Below are positions 25,018 to 31,662 of a DNA stretch of 43,217 nucleotides, in pieces. A program made the position numbers and the translations under genes. This DNA comes from Bacteroidota bacterium (GTDB lineage: Bacteria > Bacteroidota > Bacteroidia > Chitinophagales > Chitinophagaceae), in contig CANHHX010000013.1 of assembly GCA_947461125.1 (NCBI GenBank), positions 1 through 43,217 on the forward strand. The letters are read 5' to 3'. How positions within the stretch are numbered: the stretch's first letter is position 1; every line of letters begins with the position of its first letter. A model generated the notes under the pieces. That model ran no database searches. It saw only the letters and a program-made list of their open reading frames with translations, and was not told where the DNA came from.

Positions 25018-26019
25018 CTAAAAAAAGTTTGCTTTAAATAAAAGACCCGTTGTTTCTCCGAGTCCAAAAAGTAAATTCATATTTTGAACCGCTTGCCCAC
25101 TAGCGCCTTTTACTAAATTATCAATAGCACTATGTACAACTAGTTTATTACCCTGCTTTTCAATTTGCAGTATGCATTTATTGGTATTTACTACCTGCTT
25201 TAAATGTATAGGCGTTTCAGATACCACCACAAATGGATGCGCCGCATAATAGTTCGCATACATTTCCTGAACGGCTTCGATTGGTAAACTGCAATCTAGT
25301 ACAGAGCTGGTATAAATACCTCTTGTAAAATCACCCCTCCATGGCACAAAATGTAGGCCAGACCCTTCGCCGCTTGTACCAAGTGGGGCGTCTGCTTGCA
25401 AATGATTTAAGGATTGTATAATTTCAAAAACGTGCTGGTGATCTAGTGTTTTATAAGACTGAATATTATTAGCGCGCCAACTAAAATGAGAGGTGGCACT
25501 TAATGACTGTCCTGCACCCGTAGATCCTGTAATGCCTGTTGTATAAACATCTTGTAAGAGGCCTGCTTTTGCAAGTGGTAATAATGCTAATTGAATAGCC
25601 GTTGCAAAACAACCTGGGTTGGCAATGTTTTGTGCAGTGGTTATTTTTTCACGGTTAAGTTCTGGAAGGCCGTATACAAAAGTTCTATCCCCAATAGATG
25701 CGTTTTTCGTAAGTCTAAAATCTTGTGATAAATCAATGATGGAAACAGTCGAGGCAATCGCTACTTCTGCTAGTATTTTTTTTGCTTCGCCATGACCTAC
25801 ACATAAAAACAACACATCGATAGCATCAGAAAAAGAATTTGTAAATACTAAATCTGTATCGCCTACTAAATCTGTGTGGACAGCAGATACTGGCTTACCC
25901 GCATTACTACTGCTATGTACAAATGAAATATGTACTTCAGGATGATGAATAAGTATTCTTAATAGCTCGCCACCTGTGTACCCTGCTCCACCGGCAATAC
26001 CAACATTTATTTTTTTCAT
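25018..26019 (-). CDS. argC: N-acetyl(acyl)-gamma-glutamyl-phosphate reductase
   Basis: The 333-residue enzyme has an N-terminal NAD(P)-binding GIAGGAGYTGGELLR motif (residues 8-21) and the active-site cysteine C137 in NPGCFAT. The downstream GLHFVPWRGDFTRGI segment also fits the family. It reduces acylglutamyl phosphate to the semialdehyde. The length and motif spacing are normal for the short ArgC type. The ATG overlaps the end of argG by 4 bp. Confidence 0.97.
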   Translation of the reverse strand: MKKINVGIAGGAGYTGGELLRILIHHPEVHISFVHSSSNAGKPVSAVHTDLVGDTDLVFTNSFSDAIDVLFLCVGHGEAKKILAEVAIASTVSIIDLSQDFRLTKNASIGDRTFVYGLPELNREKITTAQNIANPGCFATAIQLALLPLAKAGLLQDVYTTGITGSTGAGQSLSATSHFSWRANNIQSYKTLDHQHVFEIIQSLNHLQADAPLGTSGEGSGLHFVPWRGDFTRGIYTSSVLDCSLPIEAVQEMYANYYAAHPFVVVSETPIHLKQVVNTNKCILQIEKQGNKLVVHSAIDNLVKGASGQAVQNMNLLFGLGETTGLLFKANFF

Positions 26020-27239
26020 GATTGGCTATTTTTAATGCTGTGGTAAATAGAGGTTTGATTGCCAAATATTTTAGAAAATCCACGAACGTCTTCGCCCGAC
26101 CAACCACTATTCATTTCACCGTATTTGCCAAACTTACTGCTCATTAAATCAAAAGCAGATTCAATGCCAATCACCGTAAAACGGTATGGATGGAGTTGTA
26201 CAAACACCGTTCCCGTTACATTTTCTTGTGCGTTTTCTAAAAATGCTTCTATATCGCGCATCACTGGATCCATAATTTGACCTTCATGTAACCAGTTACC
26301 ATAAAACTGTGCCAATTGATCTTTCCAATTTAACTGCCACTTGGTTAATACATGTTTTTCAAGTGCATGATGCGCTTTCAAAATAACCATCGGTGCAGCT
26401 GCTTCAAAACCAACACGTCCTTTAATGCCAATAATGGTATCACCCACATGAATATCACGTCCAATACCATAGGCACCAGCAATGGTTTGTAAATATTGAA
26501 TGGCTTTTGTGGGATGATCAAAACGTTTGTCATTGATCATGGTTAATGCGCCTTTTTCAAAATGTAAACTCACTTCTTCGGTTCCTGTTGCTGTTACTTG
26601 TGTTGGCCACGCAGACTCTGGTAACATACCCTTAGACGTTAGCGTTTCTTTCCCACCAACACTGGTTCCCCAAAGCCCTTTATTAATGGAATAGGCTGCT
26701 TTTTCAAAATTCATAGAAACCCCCTTTGATTTTAAATACGCAATTTCATCTTCTCTACTAAGTTGCATATCTCTAATGGGTGTAATAATGGTGACGCCAG
26801 GAATCATGATATGAAAAACCATATCAAATCGAACCTGATCATTACCAGCACCTGTACTACCATGCACTACCGCAGCCGCGTTCATCTTTTTGGCATGCTC
26901 CGCAATATGAAGTGCCTGACTCAGGCGCTCAGCACTTACGCTTAAAGGATAGGTATTATTTTTTAGCACATTTCCATAAATCAAATACTTAATAATGCTA
27001 TCGTAATAAGACTCAACGGCATCAATAGTGGTATGTGTTTTTACACCCAGATTATAAGCATGGGCTTCAATATTAATTAATTCCGCTGCTGAAAAACCAC
27101 CGGTATTTACAATCACACTATGTACTTCATAGCCTTTTTCGTCTGTCAAATATTTTACACAATAAGAAGTATCTAAACCACCACTAAATCCGAGCACTAC
27201 TTTATCGCCTGCTTTTACTTGATATAATTCACTAGCCAT
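26016..27239 (-). CDS. argG: Argininosuccinate synthase
   Basis: The 407-residue ATP-dependent ligase joins citrulline and aspartate. The PP-loop motif GFSGGLDTSY (17-26) is at the N-terminus. STGAGNDQVRF, which binds citrulline and aspartate, lies near residue 130, and KGRVGFEAAAP is in the C-terminal domain. The sequence has the diverged C-terminal region seen in Bacteroidota ArgG. It stands second in the run, 4 bp after the GNAT gene, while the final enzyme ArgH is encoded last. Confidence 0.96.
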   Translation of the reverse strand: MASELYQVKAGDKVVLGFSGGLDTSYCVKYLTDEKGYEVHSVIVNTGGFSAAELINIEAHAYNLGVKTHTTIDAVESYYDSIIKYLIYGNVLKNNTYPLSVSAERLSQALHIAEHAKKMNAAAVVHGSTGAGNDQVRFDMVFHIMIPGVTIITPIRDMQLSREDEIAYLKSKGVSMNFEKAAYSINKGLWGTSVGGKETLTSKGMLPESAWPTQVTATGTEEVSLHFEKGALTMINDKRFDHPTKAIQYLQTIAGAYGIGRDIHVGDTIIGIKGRVGFEAAAPMVILKAHHALEKHVLTKWQLNWKDQLAQFYGNWLHEGQIMDPVMRDIEAFLENAQENVTGTVFVQLHPYRFTVIGIESAFDLMSSKFGKYGEMNSGWSGEDVRGFSKIFGNQTSIYHSIKNSQS

Positions 27240-27243
27240 TGTA

Positions 27244-27909
27244 TTATTTTTTTTCTTTTTTTCTAAACCACTGCAACAAATTATTTTGCTTAAATTTCAT
27301 GAAGCGCTCATAGAGTTTAGAATTACTTTTAAACTCTTCGGATGTTTCTTGGGTTGTATAATGATCCGCAGGATCATACAACATCGCAGTACACATACAA
27401 TTTTTACGCTCTTTACTTAGTAAAATTTCGTAGTTGATACAGCTTTTACAGCCCGCCCAAAACTCTTCATCCTCTGTTAATTCACTGTAGGTAACAGGCT
27501 CGTAACCCAAGTCGCTATTGATTTTCATGACTGCAAGACCTGTTGTTAATCCAAATATTTTTGAGTTTGGATAACGCTCTCTCGATAATTGAAAAATAGT
27601 TTGCTTGATTAATTTAGCAACGCCACTTTTTCTGTGTGCGGGCGCAACAATGAGACCACTATTGGCCACAAATGTTTCATGACCCCATACTTCGATATAG
27701 CAAAAGCCTACCCAAGTGCCATCTGGTTCGATAGCGATTACTGCCTTGCCCTCTTCCATTTTTTTAGCAACGTATTCCGGAGTTCTTTTGGCAATACCAG
27801 TACCCCTGGCTTTTGCAGAAGATTCCATTTCGTCTGTAATGGTATGAGCATATCTAACGTCGCTAGCATTTGCTACGCGAACAATTATTTTTTGTTCCAA
27901 CGCCTTCAA
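27244..27909 (-). CDS. GNAT acyltransferase, candidate N-acylglutamate synthase (ArgA role)
   Basis: The frame has 221 residues from a TTG start at 27909. No ATG lies between there and residue 28, and residues before that belong to the GNAT fold, so a non-ATG start is required (TTG 27909 or TTG 27900). The acyl-CoA motif V-A-P-A-H-R93-KSG-V-A98 is intact (residues 88-98). A cysteine set C154-x2-C157 and C171-x-C173 follows the fold and could bind a metal. As first gene of the arginine run, with no classical argA or argJ seen, it is the best candidate for making N-acetyl- or N-succinylglutamate. That is inference from position. The last 30 residues are basic and probably flexible. Confidence 0.85.
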   Translation of the reverse strand: MKALEQKIIVRVANASDVRYAHTITDEMESSAKARGTGIAKRTPEYVAKKMEEGKAVIAIEPDGTWVGFCYIEVWGHETFVANSGLIVAPAHRKSGVAKLIKQTIFQLSRERYPNSKIFGLTTGLAVMKINSDLGYEPVTYSELTEDEEFWAGCKSCINYEILLSKERKNCMCTAMLYDPADHYTTQETSEEFKSNSKLYERFMKFKQNNLLQWFRKKEKK

Positions 27910-27958
27910 TTAAAATTGTAGAATAAGAAAATGAAAAATAAAACGGGGGATTTTTTCA

Positions 27959-28042
27959 CTGATAGGGGCAAGTGCCAGTTGCTCGTCCTATCAGCATCCA
28001 CGTCGCGATCGGACCACAAGCCCAGCCACAGAAATAGGTCCC
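27959..28042 (-). ncRNA. Candidate structured leader RNA, small RNA or REP-like element upstream of the arginine run
   Basis: This GC-rich patch stands out in the 347-bp gene-free stretch 27910-28256, which is otherwise AT-rich. It can form two hairpins. One has a perfect 8-bp outer stem, CTGATAGG at 27959-27966 with CCTATCAG at 27987-27994, and an inner GCAA/TTGC pair. The other is GGACC at 28011-28015 with GGTCC at 28038-28042. Between them is TCGCGA-type symmetry. On the minus strand it lies 50 bp upstream of the GNAT start, where a 5' leader would be. I recognise no Rfam family. It is not a tRNA, and no T-loop is present. A REP/MITE-type intergenic repeat is an equal alternative. Confidence 0.3.
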
Positions 28043-28144
28043 AAACAATTAGATGTTGAGTGGCACACAGTGTTTCTATATTGAAATGCTATTTTCACCA
28101 AAGGATATGATATACTTATGAAGGTGTAAAAATAGGTTAGTTTG

Positions 28145-28187
28145 TAGTAAAATAAGGGGTTTTCGACAAAAATCCTCATTTTTACTA
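28145..28187. repeat. Imperfect inverted repeat
   Basis: The arms TAGTAAAATAAGGGGTTTT and AAAATCCTCATTTTTACTA (about 19 nt each) face each other across a short CGACA-type loop, pairing at about 13 of 18 positions, more if G-U pairs count. It lies between the downstream barrel-gene terminator and the GC-rich element. It has no T-run, so it is not an obvious terminator. The rest of 27910-28256 (about 28043-28144) shows nothing recognisable. Confidence 0.4.
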
Positions 28188-28202
28188 ACAGCTGTAAGCA
28201 TT

Positions 28203-28232
28203 AAAAAGGCCACCCATTTATGGAGTGGCCTT
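28203..28232 (-). terminator. Rho-independent terminator of the outer-membrane barrel gene
   Basis: On the minus strand the stem AAGGCCAC...GTGGCCTT (28206-28213 with 28225-28232) closes a short loop and is followed by a T-run (28203-28207 read as TTTTT). It begins 25 bp after the stop at 28257. Confidence 0.88.
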
Positions 28233-28256
28233 GAACAAAATTTTGGGGATGCATTG

Positions 28257-31142
28257 CTATTGTCCGCTTCCTCTAAAAGTACGCATCATATTATTCATTT
28301 GACGCTCAGCGCCTGGCATTTGCATCATGCGCATCATTGGATTTTGAGGCCCTTGTGCGGCTCCAAATTTGCGAAGATTATAGGTAAAGCTAATCATGAA
28401 GTAGCGCTTTAAAACACGGGTTTGTAAATCCTGAATAAAGTTGCTTGTTACATTTCGAGAAATACTAATGTTTTGATTTAATAAATCAAACACATAAAAT
28501 TTTAATTCGCCCGCTTTGTTTTTTAGCATTTGTTTGGATAAGCTTGCATTCCAAAGTGGAATACTTGTATTAAATCCTTCACTTCTTCCCGCATTATAAA
28601 TGTAATCAAAGTCAGTTGATAAAACCCATCCGCTCTTAGAATAAATAGTTGCTTCGGTAGAAATGGTTTGACTAAAGAAGTCTCCATTTTGTTGAGGCTG
28701 TAAAGTATACCTAGCCATTGTTAAATTAGAGTTTGAAGAGAAATTCATATCAAACCCTTCTTTGATATTAGTAGTCCAAGAAATCGTTCCGCCCAAATTG
28801 GTATTGCGTGTAAAATTACTAATGCTATTTACGAGTGTTTGTGTTTGGCTTCGTGAAACATTAGCCATTAAGTTTAAATTGCTTTTTGGCTTTTTAATAG
28901 GGAAGCCATAATTGAAAAATCCATTTACATTATAGGTACCACTTAGGTTAACAGGCTTAATAGTTTGTACCCCACCACCAGAAATGGTTGTTGAATTTTG
29001 AATGTCATTTTCAATGAAGCTTCCACTCAATGTTGCAAAAATTATTTTTTGAGTGAAAATATCGAATGAATTAAATAAGAATCTAAATGAATGTGAAAAT
29101 TGTTGCTTTAGATTTGGGTTACCTGTTCTGATAAGTAGCGGATTCGTATTGTCAATAACCGGCTGCAACTGTTCTGCGCTAGGCTGTGCCGTACGTCCAT
29201 TGTAAAACATACGTAGGTTTTTAGACTTTGTAAAATCGTATCTGAAATTAGCAGATGGAAATAGATTTACAAAGTTTTGCTTCAAGTTGGTATTGGTGCT
29301 AATGTTTTTACTCACTAAATCACCAACTTGAAGTCCAGAGCCTATACTAAAATTATACTTCGCATTTTGAACGCGATAGTTAACTGTTAGTCTGTTCGCA
29401 TTAAAAGTGTTTTCAAAAATATTACTCAAATTAGGAACTGCAATATCATAGTTACTAGTTGTCTTGTTATACCCAAGGGTTGCTCTGCCAGAAGTATTTA
29501 CATTACTAGAAATATTATAATTGAATTCTAGTTGCTTATTTTTTGCTATTGGCTCTGTGTAGGATAAAGTAGCACTGTTATTTTTTCCATCGCGATTTGT
29601 GGTATATATCTGATCTAATGTGTCGATATAGTTACGAAAAGGCAAATTAAATTCATTCACAGAAAAGTTACTTCCAGATCCGTCATTGGTATTGTAGCTG
29701 CTATTTAAGCCAATAGAATAGGTTCGTCCTTTTTTTGCAAAACGGTGTCTAAACGTTGCTTCTAAACTTCCATTGATACCCTGATTGTCTCTTGCTGAAT
29801 TAACGCGTGAGCTATTCAGGCTCGCGATTTTACCACGGGTTGAACTTGTTGTTTGAAACGTTTCAGAATGGGTATTTTGAAAACTTATATTAGGTCTAAT
29901 GATTAAACTGTTGCTGCTATCAAAATTAGTTTCGATATTAAAATTAAGTCGGTGATTTTTATTATTGGTTACTGAACTTTGCACCTGCTTACTAAAAATA
30001 GAAGAGTCGGTACTGCCTGTAACCAAATTTTCAGTTAAACTATTTTGATCTCTATTGGTTGTTTGGTCGTTGTAAAAATAACTTCCAGAAAACTGGGTTT
30101 TAGGTCCCCAAGTATCTTTGTAATTTAAACCAGCTGCGAGTGTTCTTACAATACCACCACCGCCGCCTGTTCCAAGCAGTCCGCCGCCACCGCCGCCGCC
30201 CATAACCATAGTAGCACCACCACCACCGCGTCCGCCGCCGCCGGCACCACCAAATCCACCACCACCAAGTGAACCAAGCATGTCTTGTACAGAAAAGTTT
30301 TGCTTATTTACGTTATTGGCCTGACCCGTAAATGTAATTTGCTGATCTCCGTTAAACTTACTGATATTGATATTATTGTCATACAACGCTTCGTCGGTAT
30401 TGGCACCTGCACCAAGTGCTGCTCTACCAAAATAACCTTTGCGTTTGTCTTTACGGGTTGTGATATTAATGGTCTTAACACGGTTACCGTCATCAAAACC
30501 AGTAAATGCACTTTGATCACTTGCCGCATCAAATACTTGAATTTTATCGATAATATCCGGAGGTAAATTTCTGGTTGCCATTTTAGGATCATCTCCAAAA
30601 AAGCGCTTGCCATCTACGAGTACACGTTGTACTGTTTCACCTTGCGCTTTAATACTTCCATCTTTATCTACTTGTATACCCGGAATTTTTTTAAGTAAAT
30701 CTTCTGCTACTGCATTAGGTTTGGTTTTAAAAGCAGATGCTGTAAATTCTACCGTGTCTTTATTCATTTTAACTGGCGACTGTGTTACTGTTACGTTTCC
30801 TAAATCATTGGCCGCTGTTTGTAAATAAATTTTGCCTAAATCAACATTGCTATTTTTAGCTGAGAATGTAATTTTTTTAGAAAATGGTTCGTATCCCTGA
30901 AACTTTACTTGCACGAGCATCTCGCCAAAAGGTGCATTGTTAATGATAAAACTACCATCTGCTTTTGCGAGTGTAAACACTTCGAGTGATGAATCACTAG
31001 CAGCTAATACAACAATGGAGGCATCTTTTAAAGACTGCTTGTTTAAAGTATCAATTAAAATTCCTTTTACGGTAGCTACAGATTGAGCACTCGCAAAAGA
31101 AACTAAGAAAACAAGGGAAAGTAACGAGAGTAATTTTTTCAT
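28257..31142 (-). CDS. Outer-membrane beta-barrel receptor (TonB-receptor-like, OMP_b-brl_3 type)
   Basis: The 961-residue protein has a signal peptide (MKKLLSLLSLVFLVSFASAQ). A carboxypeptidase-D regulatory-like beta domain covers about 22-108, and a TonB-receptor plug covers about 115-235, with VQRVLVDGKRFFGDDPKMAT and DKIQVFDAASDQSAFTGFDD. A long beta-barrel follows, with alternating aromatic strands up to NLRKFG near the end. Residues 290-330 are a glycine-rich insert, 28 Gly of 41. Residues 936-953 are methionine-rich (MMRMMQ...NNMM, 8 Met of 18). No SusD partner is beside it, so a polysaccharide-uptake role is not supported. The divergent neighbour is a YHS lipoprotein. The ligand is unknown. 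Confidence 0.9.
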   Translation of the reverse strand: MKKLLSLLSLVFLVSFASAQSVATVKGILIDTLNKQSLKDASIVVLAASDSSLEVFTLAKADGSFIINNAPFGEMLVQVKFQGYEPFSKKITFSAKNSNVDLGKIYLQTAANDLGNVTVTQSPVKMNKDTVEFTASAFKTKPNAVAEDLLKKIPGIQVDKDGSIKAQGETVQRVLVDGKRFFGDDPKMATRNLPPDIIDKIQVFDAASDQSAFTGFDDGNRVKTINITTRKDKRKGYFGRAALGAGANTDEALYDNNINISKFNGDQQITFTGQANNVNKQNFSVQDMLGSLGGGGFGGAGGGGRGGGGATMVMGGGGGGGLLGTGGGGGIVRTLAAGLNYKDTWGPKTQFSGSYFYNDQTTNRDQNSLTENLVTGSTDSSIFSKQVQSSVTNNKNHRLNFNIETNFDSSNSLIIRPNISFQNTHSETFQTTSSTRGKIASLNSSRVNSARDNQGINGSLEATFRHRFAKKGRTYSIGLNSSYNTNDGSGSNFSVNEFNLPFRNYIDTLDQIYTTNRDGKNNSATLSYTEPIAKNKQLEFNYNISSNVNTSGRATLGYNKTTSNYDIAVPNLSNIFENTFNANRLTVNYRVQNAKYNFSIGSGLQVGDLVSKNISTNTNLKQNFVNLFPSANFRYDFTKSKNLRMFYNGRTAQPSAEQLQPVIDNTNPLLIRTGNPNLKQQFSHSFRFLFNSFDIFTQKIIFATLSGSFIENDIQNSTTISGGGVQTIKPVNLSGTYNVNGFFNYGFPIKKPKSNLNLMANVSRSQTQTLVNSISNFTRNTNLGGTISWTTNIKEGFDMNFSSNSNLTMARYTLQPQQNGDFFSQTISTEATIYSKSGWVLSTDFDYIYNAGRSEGFNTSIPLWNASLSKQMLKNKAGELKFYVFDLLNQNISISRNVTSNFIQDLQTRVLKRYFMISFTYNLRKFGAAQGPQNPMMRMMQMPGAERQMNNMMRTFRGSGQ

Positions 31143-31164
31143 AAAAAGTTGCTAATAGGCGTTG

Positions 31165-31172
31165 CAAAGTTA
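31165..31172 (-). promoter_or_regulatory. -7 box (TAACTTTG on minus strand) for the outer-membrane barrel gene
   Basis: The plus-strand CAAAGTTA reads TAACTTTG on the minus strand, a full TAnnTTTG match, 22 bp before the ATG at 31142. No clear -33 TTG lies at the usual distance. Confidence 0.5.
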
Positions 31173-31263
31173 ATCTATCATAATAGACAGATATTGTTTA
31201 AAAAAGTTTAAAGGCAAGGTAGCAGGATAATAGGGCACTGTGATTGAATATCGGTGAGAACCC

Positions 31264-31293
31264 TTTGAATAAGGATAAAGTTTGTTAATTTTG
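31264..31293 (+). promoter_or_regulatory. Complete Bacteroidota promoter (TTTG-18-TAATTTTG) for the YHS lipoprotein gene
   Basis: TTTG at 31264-31267 and TAATTTTG at 31286-31293 are full matches to the -33 and -7 boxes, 18 bp apart. This is the best promoter in the window. It predicts a start near 31300 and a leader of about 40 nt before the ATG at 31343. Confidence 0.72.
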
Positions 31294-31342
31294 TAAAACG
31301 ATTTGAAAAACAAAATATTGTAACAAAATAAAACAATTCGCC

Positions 31343-31660
31343 ATGTTCACCGGTATAAAACAAAGATTCACCCAATTAATTGTCTTAACAGTCGTTATTA
31401 CAAGTTGTAACACTTCAGAAGCGCCAAAACAAGAGGTTGTAGATACTACCGCAGCACCTAGTATGGAAGCAGCAGCTACTAGTTTTCCAGTATCGATGGT
31501 GAACAACAAAAAAGATCCTACCTGCGGCATGCCTGTTACCGCAGGCATTTCAGACACAGCGCATTACAAAGACAAAGTCATTGGGTTTTGCTCATCAGGT
31601 TGCAAAGATGAATTTAAGTTAGCGCCGGATGCAAATATTGTTGCTGCCGAACTACAATAA
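31343..31660 (+). CDS. Small lipoprotein with a YHS-type metal-binding domain
   Basis: The 105-residue product has a lipoprotein signal with an ITSC lipobox (C22), then an Ala/Thr/Glu-rich tether (about 23-50). A YHS/TRASH-like domain follows, with DPTCGMPV and FCSSGCKDEF: one Cys followed by a CxxxC pair. YHS domains of this form often accompany copper or other heavy-metal transport proteins, so metal binding in the periplasm is likely but the metal is unknown. It has its own strong promoter, is divergent from the outer-membrane barrel gene, and ends 2 bp from the end of the SNF2 gene. Confidence 0.88.
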   Translation: MFTGIKQRFTQLIVLTVVITSCNTSEAPKQEVVDTTAAPSMEAAATSFPVSMVNNKKDPTCGMPVTAGISDTAHYKDKVIGFCSSGCKDEFKLAPDANIVAAELQ

Positions 31661-31662
31661 TT

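Noticed and set aside
27959-28042. Possible tRNA or tmRNA in the GC-rich element
   Set aside because: No acceptor stem with CCA context, no T-loop GGTTCGANTCC-type sequence and no anticodon arm can be placed.
27991-28179. A 62-codon open frame on the minus strand over the GC-rich element
   Set aside because: It crosses both the inverted repeat and hairpin element, has no family resemblance or start context, and its composition follows the structured DNA, so it is probably not translated.
30153-30275. Glycine-coding GC-rich tract as a CRISPR or tandem DNA repeat
   Set aside because: The repetition comes from glycine codons in an open frame, without uniform spacers or repeat units.
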